From the NCBI GenBank assembly GCA_029248665.1, contig JAQWIW010000016.1, positions 1-64,000 of the forward strand: DNA of 64,000 nt, written 5' to 3'. Below are positions 18,434 to 27,942 of this stretch, piece after piece. Position 1 is the stretch's first letter; every line of letters begins with the position of its first letter. The notes under the pieces were generated by a model. That model was given only the letters and a program-made list of their open reading frames with translations, was not told the origin of the DNA and did not search any database. The stretch comes from Opitutia bacterium. Lineage in GTDB: Bacteria > Verrucomicrobiota > Verrucomicrobiia > Opitutales > Coraliomargaritaceae. The translations under genes were made by a program, and so were the position numbers.

Positions 18434-19077
18434 CGATTAATAATGGTTGAATAAGAGAAAATGGGATCTTCCTGTAAAATCTCTTTAAGAGGAATATTTT
18501 CTTTAAATGCTGGCCCGTGAGCGTTGACGTATATCGAAATTTGAAGCGGTAAATAATTGCTTTTAAAGTTATCACTATTAGCCGTGAGGTAATAACGAGG
18601 CTTAGCGCTTCTTCCTCGGTCTCTGTAATATTGCTTAGGAATCTGAGGCCCGTTGGTTATGATTGCTCGATATATAGGCCCAGCCGAATTTCTGAAATTA
18701 TAAACCTTAGCACTTTTATTTATCTGAAGACTAGGGGTTCTTTCTTTTGGCGAAAATCCAATGGATAACTGAATATCTGTAGAATCATTAGAAGAATATG
18801 AACGAAAAACGTAAATCGTAGCATAACCACTGGACTTAACGGCTTCGTAAATTAAATCAAAACTTGATCCATCTACGGCTAAACTGGAATCTGCCTGCAG
18901 AAAACTATTTAGAGACTCTACTATTGATGGAATTTCATCCAATTCTTTTGCGTCGTCGAGCGACGATAATATCGGCCCAAGCATAGCTACGAGAACCATT
19001 ACTATAATCAATAAAATACCAATCGAAAATATTGTTTCAATTAAACTAAAACCTTTCTTATGCTTTGTTTTAAACAT
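18430..19077 (-). CDS. Pseudopilin, GspI-like (fourth of five)
   Basis: This 215-residue protein begins MFKTKHKKG|FSLIETIFSI, with a prepilin peptidase site, Glu at +5 and a hydrophobic N-terminal helix (about residues 10-32). The rest is a soluble, beta-rich extracytoplasmic domain without recognisable motifs. The gene lies 22 bases after the GspH-like gene and overlaps the GspJ-like gene by four bases, so the products are probably made together. GspI-like is inferred from gene order and the short helix-loop pattern, not from a diagnostic motif. Confidence 0.75.
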   Translation of the reverse strand: MFKTKHKKGFSLIETIFSIGILLIIVMVLVAMLGPILSSLDDAKELDEIPSIVESLNSFLQADSSLAVDGSSFDLIYEAVKSSGYATIYVFRSYSSNDSTDIQLSIGFSPKERTPSLQINKSAKVYNFRNSAGPIYRAIITNGPQIPKQYYRDRGRSAKPRYYLTANSDNFKSNYLPLQISIYVNAHGPAFKENIPLKEILQEDPIFSYSTIINR

Positions 19078-19099
19078 TTTTAAAAAATCATTTACTCTT

Positions 19100-19807
19100 T
19101 TATTGAACTGCCTTTATTTGCGTTACTGCATCTATTTGATTTGGGTCGGTGATCAAGGTCGTCGAGCCTACTCTTCGAAAAATCAAACCTGACTTAAATC
19201 CGGATATAGCTGGATCATCAAAAGAAACATCCAACTGACGATTTGCATCTGGTTTAAGCACACCTGCTCCAAAGATTAACCAAGCATTCACAAACTTTGC
19301 CGCAGTGGTTCCATTCGCATTAAATTCATAAAAATAATATTTTTCACCGATTTTAGGATCACTAACCTTCGATTTAATTCGAGGATATTCCAAGCGCATC
19401 TGCCCCACTCGCTTATCTCGGCCATTAGCAATTCGACTGAGTTTTGGCATGAAATATATTCCCTTAGGCAAATAAGTTCCCTTAGTACCGGCAATCCATT
19501 TACTCGAATCCTGGGGATCCTGTGTGATGATACCAAAAAACCTTAGATATTTATCATCATCTCTATCTTCACCTTTATCTGCATAAATAATCAAACGAGA
19601 CGGTGTTTGCTTCAAAATAGCTTGTCCTCTAACCCCTTGAGCAATTGAAGAAAGAATACGTTGTGAAGATTTCAGAGATACCCCCTCATCATTTGTTATG
19701 TTTATCACAATAAATGAAAAAGCTAGTATCATGATTGCTAGCACCACAACTAGTTCTATTAAAGTAAATCCCTTGGATTGCTTCTTCATTTTATACAAAT
19801 TCTTCAA
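19100..19807 (-). CDS. Pseudopilin, GspH-like (third of five)
   Basis: This 235-residue protein has a prepilin-type leader, KG|FTLIELVVVLAIMILAFSF, with Glu at +5. Downstream, KSSQRILSSIAQGVRGQAIL followed by SRLIIYADK matches the general layout of GspH/FimT-like minor pseudopilins: an amphipathic helix, then a beta strand with a basic residue. It follows the second GspG-like gene after 19 bases. The C-terminal domain is unusually long for GspH. Its role would be in assembly of a pseudopilus tip complex. Confidence 0.75.
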   Translation of the reverse strand: MKNLYKMKKQSKGFTLIELVVVLAIMILAFSFIVINITNDEGVSLKSSQRILSSIAQGVRGQAILKQTPSRLIIYADKGEDRDDDKYLRFFGIITQDPQDSSKWIAGTKGTYLPKGIYFMPKLSRIANGRDKRVGQMRLEYPRIKSKVSDPKIGEKYYFYEFNANGTTAAKFVNAWLIFGAGVLKPDANRQLDVSFDDPAISGFKSGLIFRRVGSTTLITDPNQIDAVTQIKAVQ

Positions 19808-19826
19808 GAATGGTTCGGTAAAAAGC

Positions 19827-20420
19827 TTAATCTTCCCAGAGAGAATAAGCAGGGTACAATTTCAAATTATCCGATTCTACCCAAGCAGTAATCTTGCCTC
19901 TTATTGCCTTTTTCAACCTCTTGGGGGATGATAAACTCGGCCTAGGATCAAGAAAGCCATCTCCATTACCATCTATCATTATGCAAAGATTTTTATTATT
20001 AAAGCCATCCGCCAATTGTGTATGCACTGTTTGTTCGTTATCTCCTATGTAAAATTCCTTTTCCGAAAAATCATAAAAAGTAATTCGTTTGCGATTGCCA
20101 CCAACACTCTTGGGTTTGCCTGTTTTGGCATCACGACCCGACATAATTTCGATAAATTCTTTAGCTACCTCTGGATCAGAGAATTTGATGACGTAGTCTT
20201 TATCGCCACGAGCAAAGGGATAATAACCGTATTCATCTTCAAATTGAATAATTGCATTTACATATTGAAACAATTGGGCTTTGCCTGAGGCAATTGTCGC
20301 ACTGCGCATAACTTTCCAGATATTTGGACTCAAAATACTGGTCAGCAAACCAATGATGGCCACTACCATCAATAATTCGACAAGCGTAAATCCTTTTTTC
20401 GTTTGTTTATTCTTAATCAT
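19827..20420 (-). CDS. Pseudopilin, GspG-like (second of five)
   Basis: This 197-residue protein has the leader KKG|FTLVELLMVVAIIGLLTSI, Glu at +5, then a long helix. It has the major-pseudopilin feature FEDEYGYYPF near residue 65. The EYGxYP element is shared with GspG, where it precedes the variable loop and the calcium site. It comes directly after another GspG-like gene (1-base gap), so the cassette has two. Whether it is the structural subunit or a minor one cannot be decided. Confidence 0.78.
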   Translation of the reverse strand: MIKNKQTKKGFTLVELLMVVAIIGLLTSILSPNIWKVMRSATIASGKAQLFQYVNAIIQFEDEYGYYPFARGDKDYVIKFSDPEVAKEFIEIMSGRDAKTGKPKSVGGNRKRITFYDFSEKEFYIGDNEQTVHTQLADGFNNKNLCIMIDGNGDGFLDPRPSLSSPKRLKKAIRGKITAWVESDNLKLYPAYSLWED

Positions 20421-20421
20421 A

Positions 20422-21021
20422 TTAATCTTCTAAATAAATGTTATCGATATTTTTATCTAAATTCCTGTAAGCGAGATTTGAAACACCCTCTTTAGGCAGA
20501 GGACTATCCAATTTATCAGGACCTTTTGAATAGAGTACAAATGAATAATTATTCCAATCCTTAGACTCTTTGTAAGCATAGACGTAAGCTTGTCCCCAAG
20601 GGTCTATTAATCTTACATTACTCGGTATTTCCTCTGCCGATATTGGCAACTCTCCTTCATAAAGAAATTTAGACGGATTAATCAAAGCCTTAACTCCCCC
20701 ATACGGAATCTTGCTTCGATCAATAAATTTAGCCGGCCTACCTTCAAAGATTTTCCATCCCAATAAGGCCTTTGATAAAGTTATCGCATTGTTTTCTTCA
20801 TCTTCAGTTATCGGATAATCGCCATACTCTGCATGAAATTGAGATAAAGCTATTGAAATAAGCGCAATTTCTGACTTTGCAATCGACTTCATGCGGGCAG
20901 ACAGAATCCCTGAAGTCATACCAAAAGTGATTCCTGCTAAAAAAACTATCACACCCATCACAATCAAGATTTCAACAAGGGTGAAACCAGCACGATCACT
21001 ATTATTTGGGGATAACTTCAT
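20422..21021 (-). CDS. Pseudopilin, GspG-like (first of five)
   Basis: This 199-residue protein has the cleavage site AG|FTLVEILIVMGVIVFLAGI, Glu at +5. The soluble domain shows the GspG-like sequence: AEYGDYP near residue 63, then LIDPWGQAYVYAY and YSKGPDKLDS near the C-terminus, the DPWGxxY...S.GPD pattern of major pseudopilins. It is the first gene of a five-gene minus-strand operon (G, G', H, I, J). There are no genes for the secretion ATPase, platform protein or secretin nearby. Confidence 0.82.
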   Translation of the reverse strand: MKLSPNNSDRAGFTLVEILIVMGVIVFLAGITFGMTSGILSARMKSIAKSEIALISIALSQFHAEYGDYPITEDEENNAITLSKALLGWKIFEGRPAKFIDRSKIPYGGVKALINPSKFLYEGELPISAEEIPSNVRLIDPWGQAYVYAYKESKDWNNYSFVLYSKGPDKLDSPLPKEGVSNLAYRNLDKNIDNIYLED

Positions 21022-21068
21022 AAAGAATTAATCTAAATAAATTCGGTAATTTTATGCAACCAAATATC

Positions 21069-21920
21069 TTAATATGTATAAGGCTTTTTGAAAATAGCAC
21101 CACTTCGCCTTCTCTCTGCTATTTTATCGACCTCTAAAGGGTTCATTCGTTCGGGTAAATTGCTTACAGGATCAATTTTCCACAAGGCAGGCTTAAGATC
21201 ATGATTCACTGCGACTCGGTAATCAAAAACAAAACAATCACCCTCCCATAAGCTCTCATTTTTCGGCATGCTTTCTAAATATTTTAAAATACCACCTTTT
21301 AAATGATAGACATTTTTGAATCCTTTTTCTTTCAAATAAGCGGTCGATCGCTCACAGCGAATCCCCCCCGTACAGTACATGGCAATTTTCTTATCTTTAT
21401 GCTCCACTAATTGTTGATCTACGAAATCGGCAAAATCAGTAAAATCATCGGTATTAGGGTTTATCGCCCCTTTGAATTGGCCAACTTTAACTTCATAATC
21501 ATTTCTCGTATCAATCGTGATCACATTTGGGTCACTGATTAGACTATTCCAATCTTCAGGTTCTAAATATTCGCCAACTGCATTTCTTGGATCCGCCCCA
21601 CTTTGACGAAAAGTAACAATCTCAGGTTTTTTCTTAACTTTAAACTTAGGAAAAGGACAAAAATCAGCGTACGAATATTTCACTTCCATCGACTGAAAGC
21701 GTTTGTCAGAACAGATCAATGCTATGGTGCGATCAATTGCTTCTGCTGATCCAGCGCATGTTGAATTGATTCCTTCTTCAGCAAGTATGATTGTACCACG
21801 CAAGCCGACAGATAAACCATGCTCAACCAGACGGTCGGCCCATGATTCATAATCTGAAAATTTCGTGAAATGATAAAAGGCTGCGATCTTCCACGAATTA
21901 TTTGTATTTGAAACTTCCAT
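21069..21920 (-). CDS. trhO: tRNA uridine(34) hydroxylase, TrhO/YceA family (rhodanese domain)
   Basis: TrhO catalyses oxygen-dependent hydroxylation of wobble U34 in tRNA (ho5U). The N-terminal domain has FYHFTKF, LRGTIILAEEGINST and CPFPKFKVKKKPEIV, typical of the family. The rhodanese domain follows, with TIDTRNDYEVKVGQF and the active-site Cys in YCTGGIRCERST. The ATG at 21920 is chosen. An upstream ATG at 21956 would add 12 residues, and the leader is unlike the family. Divergent rph starts 82 bases away, so the two likely share a promoter region. Confidence 0.9.
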   Translation of the reverse strand: MEVSNTNNSWKIAAFYHFTKFSDYESWADRLVEHGLSVGLRGTIILAEEGINSTCAGSAEAIDRTIALICSDKRFQSMEVKYSYADFCPFPKFKVKKKPEIVTFRQSGADPRNAVGEYLEPEDWNSLISDPNVITIDTRNDYEVKVGQFKGAINPNTDDFTDFADFVDQQLVEHKDKKIAMYCTGGIRCERSTAYLKEKGFKNVYHLKGGILKYLESMPKNESLWEGDCFVFDYRVAVNHDLKPALWKIDPVSNLPERMNPLEVDKIAERRRSGAIFKKPYTY

Positions 21921-22002
21921 TATTGAGGGTTGCCAAAATTTGAAATTAGTTGTCAAAATAATCTACACGACAAAATTTAGGCAAATCAATAAATCACACA
22001 AT

Positions 22003-22752
22003 ATGAATTCAGCAGAAACCCTTAATCGCACAAATGATCGTGCACTCGATGCACTAAGACCGATCAAATACACAACTGGAATTGCTCCTCACGCTTTAGG
22101 CTCTGTCTTATTTTCTTTTGGTAATACTCAAGTTATTTGCGCTTGTACGATAGACAATAAAGTCCCCGGTTGGATGCGCGCACAAGGCGTTGAAGGTGGA
22201 TGGATGACAGCTGAATATTCTATGCTCCCATACAGCACTCTAGATCGCAAACAAAGAGACAGTTCACGAGGCAAGACCGACGGTCGAACCATTGAGATTC
22301 AAAGACTGATTGGGCGTTCTCTTCGTGCTGTGATTGACCTAAAGGTATTAGGGGCAAAAACCATGTGGATTGATTGCGATGTACTACAAGCCGATGGCGG
22401 CACCCGAACAGCTTCCATCACCGGTGCTTATATTGCAGCTCAAATTGCGATACAAAAACTGATAGCAGAAAAAGCTTTAGAAAAAAATCCTTTTAAGGAT
22501 TCAGTCGCAGCAGTATCCGCAGGAATTTTTAAAGGCACCCCTGTACTCGATCTTGATTATTTAGAAGACAGAGATGCTGAAGTGGATGCCAATATCGTCA
22601 TGACTGGCACAGGTAAATATGTCGAAGTACAAAGCTCTGGCGAAGAGGCAACTTATTCGGAAGAACAGTTGAACGCACTCATCGCTCTCGGTAAAAAAGG
22701 CATTGAGTCACTCAGCGAAATTCAAAAAGAAGCCATTGCTTCGGCCCTCTAA
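22003..22752 (+). CDS. rph: Ribonuclease PH
   Basis: This phosphorolytic 3'-5' exoribonuclease trims tRNA 3' ends as a hexameric ring in the cytoplasm. The 249-residue protein has the expected N-terminal basic region and the phosphate-site block SMLPYSTLDRKQRDS. It also has GRTIEIQRLIGRSLR, the WIDCDVLQADGGTRTASITGAY core and DLDYLEDRDAEVDAN. The frame remains open upstream to 21940, but the ATG at 22003 gives the family N-terminus (MNSAETLNRTNDRALDALRP). It is a single gene between the divergent trhO and the convergent peptidase. Confidence 0.95.
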   Translation: MNSAETLNRTNDRALDALRPIKYTTGIAPHALGSVLFSFGNTQVICACTIDNKVPGWMRAQGVEGGWMTAEYSMLPYSTLDRKQRDSSRGKTDGRTIEIQRLIGRSLRAVIDLKVLGAKTMWIDCDVLQADGGTRTASITGAYIAAQIAIQKLIAEKALEKNPFKDSVAAVSAGIFKGTPVLDLDYLEDRDAEVDANIVMTGTGKYVEVQSSGEEATYSEEQLNALIALGKKGIESLSEIQKEAIASAL

Positions 22753-22775
22753 AAAAGCAGCTCCTAAGCTCTAGA

Positions 22776-23888
22776 TCAGGCCAATAACTTATCTGGATTC
22801 AAGCAGAGTAAATCTCTTTTCACAAATAAGCCGTCTTTACGGATCAATTTGCCATCAAAGTAAATCGACCCGCCGCCGTATTCAGGTCTTTGAATATGTA
22901 CCATATCCCAGTGTACTTGTGAGCGGTTACCATTATCCGCTTCTTCATACGCTTGACCGGGAGTGAAATGGAACGAACCTGATATTTTTTCATCAAATAA
23001 GATATCTCGCATCGGTTCTTTAATCAGAGGGTTGAAACCAATCGCAAATTCTCCAATGAATCGTGCCCCACGATCTGAGTCTAAAATCTCATTTAAGGCT
23101 TCTGTATTATTCGCCTTTGCCTCAACGATCTTACCTTTTTTAAATGTCAGAGTAATGCTATCGAAAGAAATACCTCGATATACTGTCGGTGCATTATAGG
23201 CGATTGTCCCTTCTACTGAATCTTTAATCGGGCAAGAAAAGACCTCCCCATCTGGAATATTTTTGCTCCCACCACAAGCAACAGCACCAATGCCTTTGAT
23301 CGAGAAACTTAAATCAACTCCAGGACCTTTGATTTCTACTTTATCCGTATTCTTCATCAAATTTTCTAAACGAAGCATGCCTTTTTCCATTTTTTTATAA
23401 TCAAAAGTACACACTTGAAAAAAGAAATCTTCAAAACTCTCTGAACTCATGAGTGCCTGCTGAGCCATCGAAGCAGTCGGCCAACGAAGTATCACCCATT
23501 TAGTTTTATTCACACGGTGGTCTAATGTCGCTTTCATTGAGCGAGATAATGCCACCATATTTTTGGAGTCCACGTCGGACAGTTCATAAATATTATCCGA
23601 ACCACGAATGGCAATGTAGGCATCCATACCCTTCATCTGCTGTAATTGCCATGCCGATTGACGATCAAACTGCCCCTTATCTAAATGTGCAATCAACTCC
23701 CTTTGGATTTTTCCATTATTTAGATTCACATAAGGGATGCCACCTAAAGCACGCACCGCACGAATAAGTGCAATCACCATCGCTTCAGGAATATCATAAA
23801 CATCAATTAAGACCTTCTCCCCCTTTTTAAGATCAATCGAATGCTGAGTTAACACATTTGCTAGTTTTGAATATCTTGGATCCATCAT
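22776..23888 (-). CDS. M29 family aminopeptidase (AmpS/PepS-like)
   Basis: This is a 370-residue metallo-aminopeptidase of family M29, a cytosolic enzyme that removes N-terminal residues from peptides and uses two metal ions. Diagnostic features are the C-terminal metal ligands: GEFAIGFNP (Glu), [17 protein letters not shown] (His, Glu) and QVHWDMV (His, Asp). The N-terminal half has [16 protein letters not shown] and a mixed alpha/beta fold. Two tandem Met codons start it; either could be used. No operon partner is obvious. The substrate preference is unknown. Confidence 0.88.
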   Translation of the reverse strand: MMDPRYSKLANVLTQHSIDLKKGEKVLIDVYDIPEAMVIALIRAVRALGGIPYVNLNNGKIQRELIAHLDKGQFDRQSAWQLQQMKGMDAYIAIRGSDNIYELSDVDSKNMVALSRSMKATLDHRVNKTKWVILRWPTASMAQQALMSSESFEDFFFQVCTFDYKKMEKGMLRLENLMKNTDKVEIKGPGVDLSFSIKGIGAVACGGSKNIPDGEVFSCPIKDSVEGTIAYNAPTVYRGISFDSITLTFKKGKIVEAKANNTEALNEILDSDRGARFIGEFAIGFNPLIKEPMRDILFDEKISGSFHFTPGQAYEEADNGNRSQVHWDMVHIQRPEYGGGSIYFDGKLIRKDGLFVKRDLLCLNPDKLLA

Positions 23889-23963
23889 TTAATACTATCT
23901 ACAACATTTATTTAAAATTATCAATACAAGTCCTCAGTAGTTATGATTATAGATCATTTAAAA

Positions 23964-24797
23964 TTAACTTTCACAAGATTGTAAATAGATATCATAACGA
24001 TTACGCTTCCCTTCCAGTTCATAACTTGCTTTACGAAAAGCGATCCCTTCCTCCGTTCGTGGTCGTTTAACTACGATTCGCTTAACCTTAGTTGATAAAG
24101 CCATATTGAGCAAATCTTCAGTGTCCTCATCTTCACCAATAAGATACTGCAAGGCTTGCATCTCCTTCTTCACTAAGGCTCTTTTTTCTGGATGAGGAAA
24201 CATCGGATCTAAATAAATAACCCCCGCCGTTTCCATAACCTGTGACTCAAACAAACCTTTAGCATCTCCTTCAAAAAGTTCTAAACGCTCTAAAATAGAC
24301 TTCAAATCAGGCATATTCTCAGCGACCAAAGAAGCTCTCCTTAAACCATCTTCTAAGAGTATACGCACCCAAGGATTTCGCTCGGCCATATACACATGAC
24401 AGCCGAGACTCGCTAAGACAAAAGCATCTTTTCCTAAGCCAGCAGTCGCATCTAAAACCACTGGTGACAAATTAGACTTAAGCCCAACTGCCTTAGCAAT
24501 TAATTGATTACGTCCTCCACCTTTTAATCGCCGATATTTCATTTGCGAAGAAGTGAAATCCACCTGTATCTTCAAGACAGATGGCCGCAAAATTTGTAAA
24601 TGTAATCCCCCTTCATCCATAAGCATTACACAATTTTTCGATGTCTTCTCCGCCAAACTTTTTTCAAAAGCCTTACTCGACAACCCATCACTCAACTCAG
24701 TCTCAAAGAAAGCAATGCTTAAAGTTTCGGCATAAGCTTTCGCTAAATCTTTGTTTGCTTTATCTACACAGATTAATGTATCTATTGGTCTAGTCAT
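23964..24797 (-). CDS. rsmJ: 16S rRNA (guanine(1516)-N(2))-methyltransferase, RsmJ family
   Basis: This is an S-adenosylmethionine-dependent Rossmann methyltransferase of 277 residues. The AdoMet motif I is VLDATAGLGKDAFVLASLG, followed by an acidic AERNPWV. The catalytic IYLDPMFPHPEKRALVKKEM is very close to the E. coli RsmJ (YhiQ) signature. It ends with IVVKRPRTEEG. Modification of G1516 in the decoding-region rRNA is the family function. The family is best known from Gammaproteobacteria, so its presence here could reflect transfer or a wider distribution than I recall. The gene is divergent from tlyA with about 100 bases between. Confidence 0.88.
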   Translation of the reverse strand: MTRPIDTLICVDKANKDLAKAYAETLSIAFFETELSDGLSSKAFEKSLAEKTSKNCVMLMDEGGLHLQILRPSVLKIQVDFTSSQMKYRRLKGGGRNQLIAKAVGLKSNLSPVVLDATAGLGKDAFVLASLGCHVYMAERNPWVRILLEDGLRRASLVAENMPDLKSILERLELFEGDAKGLFESQVMETAGVIYLDPMFPHPEKRALVKKEMQALQYLIGEDEDTEDLLNMALSTKVKRIVVKRPRTEEGIAFRKASYELEGKRNRYDIYLQSCES

Positions 24798-24900
24798 AAA
24801 CTAAGTCTTCTAAGCTTATGAATTAAAATTTACCAAAACATAGCAAGCATCAAGTCCATATAGAGACTGCCTCATTCAATTAATTTAAAACCGCAAGATA

Positions 24901-25674
24901 GTGACAAAAAAACAAAAACTCCGATTAGATGAATGGCTAGTTGCTAAAAATTTAGTGGACTCACGTTCTCGAGCTAAAGCCTTAATTCTCGCTGGCAAAG
25001 TCATGCAAGAAACCCAAAGACTAGAAAAACCAGGACAAATGGTACCACTCGATGCAAAGATCAGAGTGATAGAACCGCCTCGCTTTGTCAGTCGTGGTGG
25101 TGAAAAATTAGAAGGCTTCATCAAACAATTTTCAATTTCTATGCAAGACTGCCTGGTCTTAGACGTAGGAGCTTCTACTGGTGGGTTCACTGATTGCACT
25201 TTGCAAAATGGAGCCAAACATGTCACCTGTGTCGATGTCGGGCGTGCCCAACTCCACAACAAATTGATCCAAGATCCTAGAGTCACTAATATTGAAAAAT
25301 TAAATGCACGATATTTGAAGGCTGATGATTTACCGCATAATAAATATCCTAGAGTTGTCATGGATCTTTCGTTTATTTCACTTAAGAAAATCCTTCCTGC
25401 CGTATGGGAGGTATTGTCAGAAAAAGGAATTCTCATCGCCCTAATCAAACCTCAATTTGAAGCAGAAAAACATGAAGTCGATGCCGGCAAAGGAATCATA
25501 ACAGACCCTGCTATACATGAAAGAGTTCTCCAAGATCTCTTAGCTTTCGCTGAAAACGAACTACCTCAATCAAAAATTCTTGGACATATTGATTCACCCA
25601 TCAAAGGGACAGACGGAAATAAAGAATTTCTTGTTGGTTTGACAAAAAGATGTATTGTAACAACTGAAGAATAA
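24901..25674 (+). CDS. tlyA: TlyA family rRNA (cytidine-2'-O)-methyltransferase
   Basis: This 257-residue protein has an N-terminal S4 RNA-binding domain ([20 protein letters not shown], then AGKVM). An FtsJ-like methyltransferase domain follows, with [33 protein letters not shown] and [15 protein letters not shown]. Mycobacterial TlyA methylates 16S C1409 and 23S C1920; others methylate only 16S. The start codon is GTG at 24901, just in front of the S4 domain. It begins a plus-strand run with nadK, cca, polA and an RNase III-like gene, with short gaps. Confidence 0.92.
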   Translation: MTKKQKLRLDEWLVAKNLVDSRSRAKALILAGKVMQETQRLEKPGQMVPLDAKIRVIEPPRFVSRGGEKLEGFIKQFSISMQDCLVLDVGASTGGFTDCTLQNGAKHVTCVDVGRAQLHNKLIQDPRVTNIEKLNARYLKADDLPHNKYPRVVMDLSFISLKKILPAVWEVLSEKGILIALIKPQFEAEKHEVDAGKGIITDPAIHERVLQDLLAFAENELPQSKILGHIDSPIKGTDGNKEFLVGLTKRCIVTTEE

Positions 25675-25694
25675 GAGACACTATTATATTTTAA

Positions 25695-26528
25695 ATGACT
25701 CCCATTCAAAGCATCGCATTTGTCATTAACTTGTCAAAACCTGACGCTCAGCCTACCGCTGAAGCACTAGCTACTATTGCTAAAGCGAAAGGGAAAGACA
25801 CTCATTTTATTACCCAACACCCCTTAAATAATGAATGCCTTCAAGACGTAGATTTATGCTGTGTCATTGGCGGTGATGGCACTTTACTCGGAGTTTTAGA
25901 TGCCTCTATTCACTCCCAAACTAAAGTACTTGGAATCAACCTAGGGAAACTCGGGTTTCTTGCCACCTATCACCCTGATCAATTGATTCATAATTTTTCC
26001 GCATTGCTAGAAGGTGATTACACAGTCGAAGAACGCTCAATTCTTTTTTGCGAGTCCAATACTGGAGAGACCACTTATGCTTTAAATGATCTCGTCATTA
26101 AAGAAAGTGAAAACCGTGGATTAATTCGTTTAAAGGTAAAATCTGAACAAAGACTGATTTCCGAATACCACTGTGATGGACTTATTTTCGCAACCCCTAC
26201 TGGCTCGACTGCTTATAACCTTTCTGCTGGTGGTCCAATTATAAGCCCAAATGTCGAAGCAATCGCCATGACACCTATCTGTCCCCATACCTTAGGAAAT
26301 CGTTCAGTCATCTTTGATACAAAAACGCCTATTGAAGTCTCCTTTGATGACTTGCCCGACGCACCTTTAGTTTCTATCGATGGCAAAAAACATTTTAAAA
26401 AAGAATCCTTAAACTCTATCCGTATTCAACTTGCTAAAGAAAGATTCCCCCTCATCCAAAATCAAGCCAACACACATTTTTCGATTGTTCGAGATAAATT
26501 GAATTGGGGCGATCCGACTATACGCTGA
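25695..26528 (+). CDS. nadK: NAD kinase
   Basis: The enzyme makes NADP from NAD and ATP. The 277-residue protein has the signature GGDGTLLGVL around residue 55. NLGKLGFLATY follows, and TPTGSTAYNLSAGGPIISP is the NAD-binding and oligomerisation motif block. It starts 20 bases after tlyA and ends 6 bases before the cca gene. Length and motifs agree with bacterial NadK. No regulatory site is visible. Confidence 0.95.
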   Translation: MTPIQSIAFVINLSKPDAQPTAEALATIAKAKGKDTHFITQHPLNNECLQDVDLCCVIGGDGTLLGVLDASIHSQTKVLGINLGKLGFLATYHPDQLIHNFSALLEGDYTVEERSILFCESNTGETTYALNDLVIKESENRGLIRLKVKSEQRLISEYHCDGLIFATPTGSTAYNLSAGGPIISPNVEAIAMTPICPHTLGNRSVIFDTKTPIEVSFDDLPDAPLVSIDGKKHFKKESLNSIRIQLAKERFPLIQNQANTHFSIVRDKLNWGDPTIR

Positions 26529-26534
26529 CCGATC

Positions 26535-27920
26535 GTGAAACTTTTAAATCAATTTTCAGATCACCAAAAATCGGCCGTAGAGCAAGTTACTCAATTATTA
26601 AAAAAACACGGTGCTGAAATTTCTTTAGTAGGTGGTTGCGTACGAGATAGTCTTCTAGGACTTTCTCCAAAAGATATTGATATCGAGGTATATCAATTAA
26701 CTCCCGAGATCATCGAATCCACCTTATCCGAAAATTTCAAACTTAATACGGTTGGGAAAAATTTTGGTGTTTATATACTAAAAGGGTATTCGATTGATAT
26801 CAGTCTACCGAGAAAAGAATCTAAGACTGGACTCAAGCACACCGATTTTAAAATTTCAGGCGACCCTTACATGCATCCAAAAGAGGCTGCTCTAAGAAGA
26901 GATTTCTCCATCAATGCCATAAGCTACGATCTGCTAAAGGAAGAACTCTATGACCCATTTGATGGAATCAATGACCTATCCAATAAATATTTAAGGCATA
27001 TCTCACCTGCATTTAATGAAGATCCATTAAGAGTTTTAAGAGCGATGCAATTCATCGCTCGCTTTGAACTTTCGGTAGATCCTAAGACTTTGAAACTTTG
27101 CCAAACTCTTAGCCCTAATGAAATTCCCAAAGAACGCATCTGGGAAGAATGGAAAAAACTTTTACTCAAAGGCAAAAAAATCTCACTAGGCTTACAGTTT
27201 CTAGAAGACTGCAAGTGGCTATCTTATTTTCCTGAATTATCCGCATTAACAGATTGTGAGCAAGATCCCGAATGGCACCCAGAAGGCAATGTATGGAAAC
27301 ATACCAAACATTGTATGGATGCTTTTGCCCAAAATAAACTCAATGAAGATTGGGAAGACCTAATAGTTGGTTTAGCTACCCTTTGTCACGATATGGGAAA
27401 ACCAAAAACCACCATTCAAGGCGATGATGGAAAAATTCGAAGCCCACAACACGATGTGGAAGGTGTGCCCATTGCAAAAACGTTTCTTGCTCGTATGACT
27501 GAACAAAAAAAAGTCTTTGATGAAGTCTTGCCACTCGTTTCTGAACACATGCGTCCTCATAATTTATACACAAATCGTTCAAGTGACGCAGCTATTCGAA
27601 GATTAGCCAATAAAGTAAAGCGCATTGATCGATTAATTCGCCTATTTCAAGCTGATCAATTGGGACGTCCACCCATTAAAGTGACTGAAGATCCTGTCAG
27701 TGAATGGCTAGCCGAACGTTCCCATCAATTAGAATTACAAGCAAGTGCTCCAAAACCAATTATTCTAGGTAGACATTTGATTGCTCTAAATCTAAAACCT
27801 AGTCCATTATTTAAAACCCTACTGAAAGAATGCTTTGAAGCTCAACTTGATGGGACTTTTAATAATAAAACTGATGGCTTAAATTATTTAAAATCCCTTT
27901 TAAAAAAACATAAACTCTAA
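26535..27920 (+). CDS. cca: CCA tRNA nucleotidyltransferase with HD domain
   Basis: This 461-residue protein adds or repairs the CCA end of tRNA. The polymerase head has VGGCVRDSLLGLSPKDIDIE (GGxVR plus the DxD metal pair). DAALRRDFSINAISYD-like EAALRRDFSINA and EDPLRVLRAMQFIARF follow. The C-terminal part has an HD domain with HTKHCMDAF and CHDMGKPKTT, as in the E. coli-type enzyme with 2',3'-phosphatase activity. Poly(A) polymerase is the alternative within the same superfamily; the HD domain favours CCA activity. Translation starts with GTG at 26535. Confidence 0.88.
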   Translation: MKLLNQFSDHQKSAVEQVTQLLKKHGAEISLVGGCVRDSLLGLSPKDIDIEVYQLTPEIIESTLSENFKLNTVGKNFGVYILKGYSIDISLPRKESKTGLKHTDFKISGDPYMHPKEAALRRDFSINAISYDLLKEELYDPFDGINDLSNKYLRHISPAFNEDPLRVLRAMQFIARFELSVDPKTLKLCQTLSPNEIPKERIWEEWKKLLLKGKKISLGLQFLEDCKWLSYFPELSALTDCEQDPEWHPEGNVWKHTKHCMDAFAQNKLNEDWEDLIVGLATLCHDMGKPKTTIQGDDGKIRSPQHDVEGVPIAKTFLARMTEQKKVFDEVLPLVSEHMRPHNLYTNRSSDAAIRRLANKVKRIDRLIRLFQADQLGRPPIKVTEDPVSEWLAERSHQLELQASAPKPIILGRHLIALNLKPSPLFKTLLKECFEAQLDGTFNNKTDGLNYLKSLLKKHKL

Positions 27921-27942
27921 TATTCATAAACAAGACTCTATT

